From Amycolatopsis taiwanensis DSM 45107 (GTDB lineage Bacteria > Actinomycetota > Actinomycetes > Mycobacteriales > Pseudonocardiaceae), in the NCBI RefSeq assembly GCF_000519205.1, contig NZ_JAFB01000053.1, positions 1 to 45,274 of the forward strand: a stretch of DNA of 45,274 nt, read 5' to 3'. The notes beneath the pieces were generated by a model. That model saw only the letters and a list, made by a program, of their open reading frames with translations, was not told the origin of the DNA and did not search any database. The translations under genes and the position numbers were made by a program. The stretch's first letter is position 1. Each line of letters begins with the position of its first letter. Below, one piece after another: positions 17,076 through 24,519 of the stretch.

Positions 17076-17687
17076 ATGCTCGAAGTAGCCGTGATCGATG
17101 ACCCGGCGGCCGCCGAGGTCACGCTGGAACCCATCCGGGCCAAACTGCTGGCCGCGCTGGCCGAACCCGGCTCCGCGACCACGCTCGCGCCCCGGCTCGG
17201 CCTGTCCCGGCAGAAGATCAACTACCACCTGCGCGCGCTCGAACGGCACGGCCTGGTCGAGCTCGTCGAGGAGCGGAAGAAGGGCAACGTCACGGAACGG
17301 GTGCTGCAGGCCAGCGCCGCCTCGTATGTGATCTCCCCGACCGCGCTCGCCGACGTCGCACCGGACCCGGGCCACGCCCCGGACCAGTTGTCCGCCCGCT
17401 GGCTGCTCGCGCTCGCGGCCCGGCTGGTGCGCGAGGTCGGCGAACTGATCACCGGCGCGACGGCCGCCCGCAAGCGCCTGGCGACCTTCGCCATCGACTC
17501 CGAGATCCGGTTCGCCAGCGCGGCCGACCGCGCCGCCTTCGCCGAAGAACTCAGCACGGCCGTCAAGGATCTCGTCGCCAAATACCATGACGAAAACGCC
17601 GAAGGCGGCCGAAAACACCGTTTCGTGGTCGCGCTGCATCCCAGTCTCAAAAACAAGAAGGAGAACAATAATCCAAACGCGAGCTGA
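17076..17687 (+). CDS. ArsR-like winged-helix regulator
   Basis: This 203-residue protein has a winged helix-turn-helix at about residues 18-75 (IRAKLLAALAEPGSATTLAPRLGLSRQKINYHLRALERHGLVELVEERKKGN, in segments), typical of ArsR/HTH_20 regulators without metal-binding cysteines. The C-terminal half is helical and of unknown ligand; the last 15 residues are Lys/Asn-rich. It sits directly upstream of SRPBCC genes. ArsR-SRPBCC pairs are common in actinobacteria, where the regulator is thought to control the START-fold partner. The palindrome at 17044-17054 is its likely operator. Confidence 0.85.
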   Translation: MLEVAVIDDPAAAEVTLEPIRAKLLAALAEPGSATTLAPRLGLSRQKINYHLRALERHGLVELVEERKKGNVTERVLQASAASYVISPTALADVAPDPGHAPDQLSARWLLALAARLVREVGELITGATAARKRLATFAIDSEIRFASAADRAAFAEELSTAVKDLVAKYHDENAEGGRKHRFVVALHPSLKNKKENNNPNAS

Positions 17688-17719
17688 GCACGCTTGGTGA
17701 CACACCACACGCTGTGCCT

Positions 17720-17759
17720 CGTAGGGGCTCCGCCCCACACCCCGGCTGGGGCAAGCCCC
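17720..17759. repeat. REP-like double hairpin, copy 1
   Basis: AGGGGCT/CCGCCCC and CTGGGGC/AAGCCCC form two adjacent GC hairpins joined by ACACCCCGG. Reverse-complemented, the order GGGGCTTGCCCC, CGGGGTGTGGGG, AGCCCC matches the element at 41065-41110. It lies about 35 bp after the arsR-like stop and may also terminate that transcript. Confidence 0.7.
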
Positions 17760-17768
17760 TGCGTGGAC

Positions 17769-17830
17769 GGGGAGGCAGGCCGCCATCGTGGTCAACCGGC
17801 AGCCGGCGATGAGAAGTCACGGCCTGTCCA
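17769..17830. repeat. Paired 62-bp element, copy 1
   Basis: GGGGAGGCAGGCCGCCA (from 17769) followed 47 bp later by GTCACGGCCTG recurs at 23505-23560 with nearly the same spacing. It precedes the first SRPBCC gene and follows the REP-like element directly. Confidence 0.45.
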
Positions 17831-17867
17831 CCCGAACACGTTCCGAAAAACTTAGGAGTAGGAAAGA

Positions 17868-18554
17868 ATGCCCAAGCAGTTCGAGATCCGCCGCGAGGTC
17901 GTGCTGCCCGCCACCCCGGAGCAGGTCTTCGAGGCAGTCACCACCGGGCAGGCGAACTGGATGTTCCCCATCCCCGCCGCGCCGGCTCCCCAGGCATGGG
18001 AGCCGCCCGGGCGGTTCGCGGTCCGACAGGATGGCGAAGACGGCTGGTTCAACGCGCTGGAGTACCTCATCGAAGCGCGTGAAGGCGGCACGGCGGTGCT
18101 CCGCTACGTGCACAGCGGCGTCTTCACCGACAACTGGGACGACCAGTACGACGGCGCGAGCAAGCACACCGACTTCTACCTGCACACCCTCGGGCAGTAC
18201 CTGGACCACTTCGCGGGCCGTTCGGCCACCTACGTTTCGGTTTCCGGCCCCGACTCGTCGCAGAAGCCCGACGCGATGGAAACCCTCAAGCGGGCGCTCG
18301 GCCTGACCGGCGAGTCCCGCGAAGGCGACGCCGTGCGGATCGACCTGCCGGATGGCCGGATCGACGCCGTGGTCGATTACCTCAACCCGTACTTCGTCGG
18401 CCTCCGTGGCCCGGAGGCGCTCTACCGCTTCTTCGGCCGGAATCACTTCGGCGGCACCGTCGACGCGGCACACCACCTGTTCGACGAGAACACGGGTGGC
18501 GAAAAGGCCGAGCAGTCCTGGCGCAGCTGGCTGGAAGAAGTGTTCGCCGGGTGA
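17868..18554 (+). CDS. SRPBCC (START/AHSA1-like) protein, first of a tandem pair
   Basis: This 228-residue cytoplasmic protein begins FEIRREVVLPATPEQVFEAVT, the first strand and helix of the SRPBCC/Bet v 1 fold. It continues with W-E-P-P-GRF and LEYLIEAREGGTAVLRYVHSG strands and a DFYLHTLGQYLDHFAGR helix. A C-terminal region of about 100 residues has no known motif. SRPBCC domains hold hydrophobic ligands or act as Aha1-like chaperone partners. The SD is TAGGAGTAGGAAAG. It overlaps the NUDIX gene by 4 nt and is paralogous to 19030-19740. Substrate unknown. Confidence 0.85.
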   Translation: MPKQFEIRREVVLPATPEQVFEAVTTGQANWMFPIPAAPAPQAWEPPGRFAVRQDGEDGWFNALEYLIEAREGGTAVLRYVHSGVFTDNWDDQYDGASKHTDFYLHTLGQYLDHFAGRSATYVSVSGPDSSQKPDAMETLKRALGLTGESREGDAVRIDLPDGRIDAVVDYLNPYFVGLRGPEALYRFFGRNHFGGTVDAAHHLFDENTGGEKAEQSWRSWLEEVFAG

Positions 18555-19015
18555 CCGGGAAACACAGCGCCGGAATCCTGTTGTACCGCTTGGAGAACGG
18601 CCCGCAGGTTCTGCTCGGCCACATGGGCGGGCCGTTCTGGGCACGGCGGGACTCCGGCGCCTGGTCTGTGCCGAAAGGCGAATACGAGCCGGACGAGGAC
18701 CCGGAAGCCGCGGCCCGCCGCGAATTCGAAGAAGAACTCGGACTCGCGGTACCCGCGGGCGAGTTGACCGAACTCGGCACGGTGCGCCAAGCGGGTGGCA
18801 AGGTTGTCACGGTCTGGGCGCTGGCCGGGGAGATCGACCTTGATCGGGTCGTGCCCGGAACCTTCGAAATGGAATGGCCGAAGGGGTCGGGCCGCATGCG
18901 GGAATTCCCGGAAATAGACCGGGTTTCCTGGTTCGGCCTCGGGCAGGCTCGGGAAAAGATCGTCGGCGGCCAGCGGGCCTTTCTGGATCGGCTGGCCGAA
19001 CTACTGGAAAGGTGA
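18551..19015 (+). CDS. NUDIX hydrolase
   Basis: This 154-residue NUDIX protein carries the complete Nudix box, from G (in KGEYEPDEDPEAAARREF) through EEELG, with the REFEEELG metal-binding core at about residues 57-64. It opens with SAGILLYRLENGPQVLLGHMGGPFW, close to diadenosine-polyphosphate or general housecleaning NUDIX enzymes. It starts with GTG inside the preceding stop (GTGA overlap) and is followed 14 bp later by the second SRPBCC gene. Translational coupling shows the three form one operon. Its nucleotide substrate is unknown. Confidence 0.92.
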   Translation: MTGKHSAGILLYRLENGPQVLLGHMGGPFWARRDSGAWSVPKGEYEPDEDPEAAARREFEEELGLAVPAGELTELGTVRQAGGKVVTVWALAGEIDLDRVVPGTFEMEWPKGSGRMREFPEIDRVSWFGLGQAREKIVGGQRAFLDRLAELLER

Positions 19016-19029
19016 AGCGAGTAACTACC

Positions 19030-19740
19030 ATGGTGCGAGAATTCGAACTGCGCAAGGAAGTGGTGCTCGAATCCAGCCTGGAGCAGGTGTGGCACGCGAT
19101 CGCGACCGCCGAGGGTAACTCGGTCTGGCTGTTTCCCACCGGGGACCTCCACCCCGACGACCCCAGTGTGACCACCTGGGATCCGCCGCGTCGCCTGGCC
19201 GTGCGCCTGCCCGCGGCGGACGACGGGTCCACCCAGTCGTTCGAATACCTCATCGAGGCCCGCGACGGTGGAACCACGGCACTCCGCTTTGTCCACAGTG
19301 GAATTCTCGGTGATGACTGGCACGATGAGTACGCCGACATGACGAGCATCGGCTGGGACATGTACCTGCATACGCTCAGCGAGTACTTCCGCCACTTCCC
19401 GGGCCGCGCGGCCACCTTCGTTGCGGCGGAAGGGCCGGCGGTCTCGGCCGCCGAGGAAGCCTGGCCGAAGATGTTGCTTGCGCTCGGCCTGCCCGGCACC
19501 CCGGAGATCGACGAGGTCGTCCGGCTCACCCCGGACGGCCTCGCACCGATCGAAGGCGTGGTGGACTACACCGGGCCGTCGTTCCTCGGCCTCCGCACGG
19601 CGGACGCGATGTACCGGTTCCATGGCCGGGCCCAACTGGACATGCCGATCGCCGTGGGCCACCACCTGTACGGGCCGGACGTGGACCCGGACAAGGCGTG
19701 CGCCGGCTGGCAGGACTGGCTGTCCCGGGTTTTCGCCTGA
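19030..19740 (+). CDS. SRPBCC (START/AHSA1-like) protein, second of a tandem pair
   Basis: This 236-residue protein is clearly paralogous to the first. The shared positions include EFELRKEVVLESSLEQV against QFEIRREVVLPATPEQV, FEYLIEARDGGTTALRFVHSG against LEYLIEAREGGTAVLRYVHSG, and YLHTLSEYFRHFPGRAATFV against YLHTLGQYLDHFAGRSATYV. The C-terminal half keeps a D-x-x-x-DY-x-x-P-x-FxGLR block in both. ATG 19030 is preferred to an in-frame upstream start at 18874, which lies inside the NUDIX gene. It probably arose by duplication, with the NUDIX gene between the copies. Confidence 0.85.
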   Translation: MVREFELRKEVVLESSLEQVWHAIATAEGNSVWLFPTGDLHPDDPSVTTWDPPRRLAVRLPAADDGSTQSFEYLIEARDGGTTALRFVHSGILGDDWHDEYADMTSIGWDMYLHTLSEYFRHFPGRAATFVAAEGPAVSAAEEAWPKMLLALGLPGTPEIDEVVRLTPDGLAPIEGVVDYTGPSFLGLRTADAMYRFHGRAQLDMPIAVGHHLYGPDVDPDKACAGWQDWLSRVFA

Positions 19741-19744
19741 CGCT

Positions 19745-20554
19745 TCAGCGCGGAAAGCCCCAGTCGAAGGTGGCGGTCACCGGAGCGTGGTCGGACCAGC
19801 GCTGGTCATAGCTCGCCGCCCTCTCCACCACTACCGACGTGCACTTCTCGGCCAACCCCGGGGTCGCACACATCAGGTCGATGCGCCAACCCGAGTCGTT
19901 GTCGAACGCCTTGCCGCGGTAGGACCACCACGTGTAGGGGCCCGGCCCTTCGGGGTCGAGCTTGCGCTGCACGTCGACGTAACCGGCATCGTCGAACACC
20001 CGGCCCAGCCAGGCGCGTTCCTCGGGCAGGAAGCCGGAGTTCTTCCGGTTGCTGCGCCAGTTCTTCAGGTCGATCTCGGCATGCGCGATGTTCCAGTCAC
20101 CGGCGACGATGACCTCGTTGCCGGCGGCTTCGGCCTTGCCCCGGAGCTCGATGAGGTAAGGCAGGAACGCGTCCATGAACCGTTCCTTTTCATCTTGCCG
20201 GGGCGTTCCGACATCACCGCTCGGCAGGTACAGGCTGGCCACCACCAGTCCCGGCAGGTGCGCCTCGAGGTAGCGCCCGCTGTCGGCGAACTCGGCTTCG
20301 CCGAAGCCGATACGAACCTCCTCCGGTTCGACGCGGCTGTACACCGAAACGCCGTTGCGCCCCTTGGCCACGCACGGGGCGTGGTGGGCATGCCAGCCTT
20401 CCGGCGCCGCTACGTTCGCGGGGAGCTGGCTGGCATCGGCCCGGACCTCCTGGCAGGCGATCACGTCCGAACCGCTGGCCGCGAGCCATTCGACAAAACC
20501 CTTTTTGGCCGCGGCACGCATGCCGTTGACGTTCACGGTCGAAACGGTAAGCAC
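19745..20554 (-). CDS. xthA: Exodeoxyribonuclease III / AP endonuclease
   Basis: This 269-residue enzyme of the exonuclease-endonuclease-phosphatase fold cleaves DNA at abasic sites and removes 3' blocks in base excision repair. Metal and catalytic motifs are all present: N-x-N-G at the N-terminus (TVNVNGMRAA), CQEVR with the metal Glu, GDWNIAH with Asp and Asn, and SDHAPV with the catalytic His. Length is normal. Its stop is 4 bp from the converging SRPBCC stop. Confidence 0.95.
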   Translation of the reverse strand: MLTVSTVNVNGMRAAAKKGFVEWLAASGSDVIACQEVRADASQLPANVAAPEGWHAHHAPCVAKGRNGVSVYSRVEPEEVRIGFGEAEFADSGRYLEAHLPGLVVASLYLPSGDVGTPRQDEKERFMDAFLPYLIELRGKAEAAGNEVIVAGDWNIAHAEIDLKNWRSNRKNSGFLPEERAWLGRVFDDAGYVDVQRKLDPEGPGPYTWWSYRGKAFDNDSGWRIDLMCATPGLAEKCTSVVVERAASYDQRWSDHAPVTATFDWGFPR

Positions 20555-20621
20555 GATCCGCAGGTTACCCCGTCGCGACCGGCGGATTCGTTTCCGGCGC
20601 GGTGCGGTCCCGCCGACGGCG

Positions 20622-20930
20622 TCAGCCGCAGTTGGTCCCCTGGACCGGCTGGAGGAACTCGGCCGAGGCCCACTTGTTGTCCGCGAGCTTGCGGAACCCG
20701 TTCTGCACCTGGGTCTCGGCCGCGGTCTCCGCGTTGTGGTTGAACTTGCCGACGATCTGGGAGTTCGGGTCCGGAGCGGCTCGGACGTTCAACACGTCAG
20801 CGGTCACGGTGACCCGGCACCCGGTCGCGGTGCCGCCACTCTGGGAGGCAGCTCGCCGGTCCGTGCCCATCACATAAATGAGCCCGATGCCCGCCAGCAC
20901 GGCGATGATGATGACAACCCGCTTGTTCAC
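20622..20930 (-). CDS. Membrane-anchored SH3b-like protein
   Basis: This 102-residue protein starts with an uncleaved anchor or signal (VVIIIAVLAGIGLIYVMG). It is followed by a bacterial SH3 domain pattern: VTADVLNVRAAPDPNSQIVGKF (the LNVRxxPxxxSxxVG core) and a final KWASAEFLQPV strand. Two cysteines (C38 and the penultimate C101) could form a disulfide outside the cell. SH3b domains often bind cell-wall peptide, so an envelope role is likely but not shown. Confidence 0.8.
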   Translation of the reverse strand: MNKRVVIIIAVLAGIGLIYVMGTDRRAASQSGGTATGCRVTVTADVLNVRAAPDPNSQIVGKFNHNAETAAETQVQNGFRKLADNKWASAEFLQPVQGTNCG

Positions 20931-21090
20931 GGATGCTCCTCGCCCAACCGGAAAAGTACCCAGGCAAGGGTAGCCAGAGCGGCCGGCTCACGGACAGGTC
21001 CGGACGGGCAAAACCACTCGGCTGGGCCCCGGCTTAACTACGCTGGGTGCACGCACGCCGGGGTCTGGAACATGTGACCGGAACCCACCC

Positions 21091-21135
21091 GGCGCGGTCG
21101 CCTTGGCGGTACCTGACCGCCAAGGCGACCGCGCC
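21091..21135. terminator. Perfect 20-bp stem terminator of icd
   Basis: Bases 21091-21110 pair without mismatch with 21116-21135 around a 5-nt loop (ACCTG), starting 10 bp past the icd stop on the minus strand. The 20-bp perfect GC-rich stem makes it one of the strongest terminators in the window. There is no T tract. Confidence 0.85.
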
Positions 21136-21145
21136 GGGGCGGGTC

Positions 21146-22369
21146 TCAGCTGTTGGCGATCTTCTTCGCCAGGTTCTGGTCCAGCGTCGCGAGGAACTCC
21201 TCGGTCGTCTGGTAAGGCTGGTTCTTGCCGACCAGGAGCGCCAGGTCCTTGGTCATCTTTCCGCTCTCGACGGTCTCGATGACGACTCGCTCCAGCTTGT
21301 TCGCGAACCCGATCAGCTCCGAGTTCCCGTCGAGCTTGCCGCGGTGCTCGAGGCCCCGGGTCCACGCGAAGATCGACGCGATCGGGTTGGTCGAGGTCGG
21401 CTTGCCCTGCTGGTGCTGGCGGTAGTGCCGGGTCACGGTGCCGTGCGCGGCCTCGGCCTCGACGGTCTTGCCGTCCGGGGTGCGCAGCACCGACGTCATC
21501 AGCCCGAGCGAGCCGTAGCCCTGCGCGACCGTGTCGGACTGCACGTCGCCGTCGTAGTTCTTGGTGGCCCAGACGTATCCGCCCTCCCACTTGAGCGCGG
21601 CGGCGACCATGTCGTCGATCAGCCGGTGCTCGTAGGTCAGGCCCTTGGCGTCGAAGTCGGCCTTGAATTCCTTTTCGTAGATCTCCTGGAACACGTCCTT
21701 GAACATGCCGTCGTAGGCCTTGAGGATCGTGTTCTTCGTGGAGAGGTAGACCGGGAAGCCGCGGTCGAGGCCGTATCCGAGCGAGGCGCGGGCGAAGTCC
21801 TCGATCGACTTGCGGTAGTTGTACATCGACATCGCGACGCCGCCGCCCTCCGGGTAGCGCGCGACCTCGAACTCCATCGGTTCGGAACCGTCATCGGGCG
21901 TGTAGGTGACGGTCAGGGTGCCGGGACCGGGCACCTTGAAGTCGGTGGCGCGGTACTGGTCGCCGTGCGCATGCCGGCCGACGATGATCGGCTTCGTCCA
22001 GCCGGGTACCAGCCGCGGAATGTTGGAGATGACGATCGGCTCGCGGAAGATCACGCCGCCGAGAATGTTGCGGATGGTGCCGTTCGGGCTCCGCCACATC
22101 TTCTTCAGGCCGAACTCCTCGACCCGCGCCTCGTCCGGGGTGATGGTGGCGCATTTCACGCCGACGCCGTGCTTCTTGATGGCGTTGGCGGCGTCGACCG
22201 TGATCTGGTCGTCGGTGCGGTCCCGCTCCTCGATGCCCAGGTCGTAGTACTCCAGGTTCACGTCCAGGTACGGGTGAATGAGCTTGTCCTTGATGAACTT
22301 CCAGATAATCCGGGTCATCTCGTCGCCGTCGAGTTCGACGACGGTGCCCTCGACCTTGATCTTGGCCAT
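21146..22369 (-). CDS. icd: NADP-dependent isocitrate dehydrogenase
   Basis: This 407-residue enzyme converts isocitrate to 2-oxoglutarate and CO2 in the TCA cycle. It is the homodimeric eukaryote-like type: MAKIKVEGTVVELDGDEMTRIIW at the start, the substrate-binding SPNGTIRNILGGVIFREPI block, metal-binding D residues in EGGYVWATKNYDGDVQSD, and the NADP-binding EAAHGTVTRHYR segment with the R-H-Y-R that favours NADP. ATG 22369 gives the family start; an upstream in-frame GTG (22495) would add 42 unrelated residues. An SD (GAGAGGAGC) lies about 10 nt upstream. Confidence 0.97.
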   Translation of the reverse strand: MAKIKVEGTVVELDGDEMTRIIWKFIKDKLIHPYLDVNLEYYDLGIEERDRTDDQITVDAANAIKKHGVGVKCATITPDEARVEEFGLKKMWRSPNGTIRNILGGVIFREPIVISNIPRLVPGWTKPIIVGRHAHGDQYRATDFKVPGPGTLTVTYTPDDGSEPMEFEVARYPEGGGVAMSMYNYRKSIEDFARASLGYGLDRGFPVYLSTKNTILKAYDGMFKDVFQEIYEKEFKADFDAKGLTYEHRLIDDMVAAALKWEGGYVWATKNYDGDVQSDTVAQGYGSLGLMTSVLRTPDGKTVEAEAAHGTVTRHYRQHQQGKPTSTNPIASIFAWTRGLEHRGKLDGNSELIGFANKLERVVIETVESGKMTKDLALLVGKNQPYQTTEEFLATLDQNLAKKIANS

Positions 22370-22543
22370 GAGCAGCGGTGCTCCTCTCGCGGATCCTCGC
22401 GGTTGATTTCTCGGCACGGCTAACGGTACAAGCGTACTGCTAGAAGGGCGCCGATGCCCCAAGTGGTGACGAACGCCAGTCTCACAGTTTCCCACCGGCC
22501 CGCTTTTCCGCCCCAGGTGCCGTACCGCTCGCCCCGGAGCCGG

Positions 22544-22966
22544 TCAACCCGCGTTCGCCGTGGCCATCCCGAGCTGCCGGCAGGTCGCGAGCAACTGCTG
22601 GTCGCCGCTGACCACCACGACGTCGTCACCGACGAACCGCCTGGCCGACGCACAGTGCACCGCGGCGTATCCGCGCAGGCCACGGTGGCGGGCCAGTTGG
22701 GCGGCCTCGTGTACCAGCGCCTCCCCCACGTTGACCACATCCAGGTGGTCCCAGACACCGTCGAGCAGCTCGACCGCATCGCGCCACTGCTCGTCGGTCA
22801 ACCGGCCCGCATGCCGCGCCTGGGTCAGCACGGCGGACGCCTCGACATAGAGCAACCGGCTGGAGACCCGGGCAGAAGCCGCGCCCCACAGGCGCCGAAC
22901 GCCGGGCGTGCCCGGCTGCTGGAGCAGCAGCGGCAACAGGGCCGAGGTGTCGAAATAGGCGATCAT
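22544..22966 (-). CDS. PIN-domain ribonuclease toxin (VapC-like)
   Basis: This 140-residue PIN-domain protein has the expected acidic residues: D6 in YFDTSALLPLL, E in YVEASAVLTQ (about residue 42), and a late D cluster in GDDVVVVSGDQQLL (about 113-120). It would cut RNA when free of its antitoxin. An SD GGAGGGG fits ATG 22966. It follows the antitoxin gene by 28 bp, the usual toxin-second order of VapBC operons. Confidence 0.9.
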   Translation of the reverse strand: MIAYFDTSALLPLLLQQPGTPGVRRLWGAASARVSSRLLYVEASAVLTQARHAGRLTDEQWRDAVELLDGVWDHLDVVNVGEALVHEAAQLARHRGLRGYAAVHCASARRFVGDDVVVVSGDQQLLATCRQLGMATANAG

Positions 22967-22994
22967 GGACCCCCTCCATGGGTTCGCATCGGGC

Positions 22995-23300
22995 TCACCG
23001 GCACTGGCCGGCGACGAGATCGCTGACCGGCCCCGCGCCGTGGATCGGCTCGGGCAGTGCCTCGCCGGCCTTCCGGGCGGGGGTGACGACACCCTGGGCG
23101 ATCAGCTCTTCCAGGGTGGAGCGGGCCTGCTCGATCGGCACGATGCGCGCGATCGGCCGGCCGTGCTCGGTGACCGTGACCGCCTTCCCCTCCTTCACCT
23201 CGTCCAGATACCGGCTTAGGTGGTTACGCAGCGAGCGGATGCCGACCTCGATCGCTACGGCCGGCCAGGCGATGTCGGGCCGGAGGTTGGGCTCATCCAT
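22995..23300 (-). CDS. Phd/YefM-type antitoxin partner of the PIN toxin
   Basis: This 101-residue protein has a Phd/YefM N-terminal DNA-binding fold: VGIRSLRNHLSRYLDEVKEGKAVTVTEHGRPIARIVP (in segments) at about residues 18-57, with the typical VTxHGRPIAxIVP ending. The C-terminal 45 residues would wrap the toxin. It probably represses its own promoter, which carries 12-bp direct repeats (23351-23387). ATG 23300 has an AGAGGGG SD; an in-frame start at 23366 would include part of the operator. Confidence 0.85.
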   Translation of the reverse strand: MDEPNLRPDIAWPAVAIEVGIRSLRNHLSRYLDEVKEGKAVTVTEHGRPIARIVPIEQARSTLEELIAQGVVTPARKAGEALPEPIHGAGPVSDLVAGQCR

Positions 23301-23350
23301 CGGACCCCCTCTCTTGTCGTCAGTGCTGCCAGTGTCGCCATGTGAGTCAT

Positions 23351-23387
23351 TGTAGCCACTTTCCAAAGTTGAATGTAGCCACTTTTT
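23351..23387. promoter_or_regulatory. Direct repeats in the toxin-antitoxin promoter
   Basis: TGTAGCCACTTT occurs at 23351-23362 and 23374-23385, exactly 23 bp (about two helical turns) apart and 51-86 bp before the antitoxin ATG. Same-face repeats of this spacing suit cooperative binding by an antitoxin or toxin-antitoxin complex. Confidence 0.6.
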
Positions 23388-23496
23388 CGGCTACCGTCCA
23401 GAACGCAGCTCCACCACCGCGAACCGGCGAAGGGCCGGAGCGTGTCTCAAAGTCCGTGTTTCCGCCCGAGGTGACCACGGGCGCGCGCCGGAGGCC

Positions 23497-23575
23497 TCGG
23501 ATTTGGGGAGGCAGGCCGCCAACCCGAAGAAAGCAAGGGCCACGCGGGAGTCACGGTCTGGCTACCCAAATCCGA
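23497..23575. repeat. 79-bp element bounded by 11-bp inverted repeats
   Basis: TCGGATTTGGG (23497-23507) and CCCAAATCCGA (23565-23575) are perfect terminal inverted repeats around 57 bp. The inside carries GGGGAGGCAGGCCGCCA and GTCACGGTCTG, shared with 17769-17830. It could be a miniature mobile element, a long-looped hairpin, or an operator of the gene that starts 57 bp downstream. Confidence 0.45.
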
Positions 23576-23631
23576 TCGCGCGCACTTAGAAACACTGCCC
23601 GATCAGCAGTCCGACCAACGAGGAGGTACGC

Positions 23632-24471
23632 GTGCGCTTCGGGATCAAGACCAGGCCGGAACACACCACGTGGGAGCAGATGCGGGACGTCTGGGTGGCG
23701 GCCGACGACATAGCGCTCTTCGACTCGGCGTGGAACTGGGACCACTTCTACCCGTTGACCGGCGAGGAGACCGGCCCGAACTTCGAGGGCTGGACGATGC
23801 TCGCCGCGATGGCACAGGCCACCAGACGCATCCGGATCGGCTGCCAGGTGGCCGGGATGATCTACCGGCATCCCGCCGTACTGGCGAACATGGCGGCGAC
23901 CATCGACATCATCTCCCAGGGACGGCTCGACATCGGCGTCGGTGCCGGCTGGAACCAACAGGAATGCGACGCGTACGGCATCGAGCTACCTCCGCTGCGC
24001 GAACGCTTCGACCAGTTCGACGAGGGCGTGCAGGTGATCATCGGGTTGCTCAGCCAGCCCACCACGACCTTCGAGGGCAAGCATTTCCGGCTTACCGAGG
24101 CCCGCTGCGAACCCAAGCCGGTCCAGCGCCCGCATCCGCCGATCGTCATCGGCGGGCGCGGCCCGAAGCGCACCCTGCGAGCCGTCGCGCGGTGGGCACA
24201 GCAGTGGAACGCCATCACGCAGAATGCCGACCAGTGGCGGGAACTCAAGGAGACGTTGCTGGTCCGCTGTGCGGAGGTGGGCCGCAAGCCGGAGGAGATC
24301 GTCTGCTCGGTCAACGTCCGCATCGACCCGGAGAAGGGCATCGGGCCCGCGGTCGAAGAGGTCGCGAGCTACCGGGAGGCAGGCGCCGACCTGGCCATCA
24401 TGAACCTGCCACACCGGGCGGAACCCGGCATGCTGGAACCGCTCGCCGAGGCGCTCGCCGCGCTGGCCTGA
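23632..24471 (+). CDS. LLM-class F420-type flavin-dependent oxidoreductase
   Basis: This 279-residue TIM-barrel protein is of the luciferase-like monooxygenase family. It has the landmarks SAWNWDHFYPLTG, the IRIGCQVAGMIYRHPAVLANMAATIDIISQGRLDIGVGAGWNQQE region (in segments) and PPIVIGGRGPKRTLRAVARWAQQWN. The HPAVLA.....D..S.GR...G.GAG core is typical of the F420-dependent branch, though cofactor choice cannot be proved from sequence. GTG 23632 has a strong SD (AGGAGGTACGC). It converges on the lactonase gene but is not obviously part of that pathway. Confidence 0.88.
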   Translation: MRFGIKTRPEHTTWEQMRDVWVAADDIALFDSAWNWDHFYPLTGEETGPNFEGWTMLAAMAQATRRIRIGCQVAGMIYRHPAVLANMAATIDIISQGRLDIGVGAGWNQQECDAYGIELPPLRERFDQFDEGVQVIIGLLSQPTTTFEGKHFRLTEARCEPKPVQRPHPPIVIGGRGPKRTLRAVARWAQQWNAITQNADQWRELKETLLVRCAEVGRKPEEIVCSVNVRIDPEKGIGPAVEEVASYREAGADLAIMNLPHRAEPGMLEPLAEALAALA

Positions 24472-24519
24472 CTGTGACTCGTGAGTGGGCAGCGCGTTCT
24501 TCCACGGCGCACTCTCCAA

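Noticed and set aside
22420..22530. Short hydrophobic ORF between vapC and icd ending LLAVRLYR
   Set aside because: The tail looks like a membrane helix, but no SD or clear start was found, GC3 is low, and it overlaps the icd promoter region.
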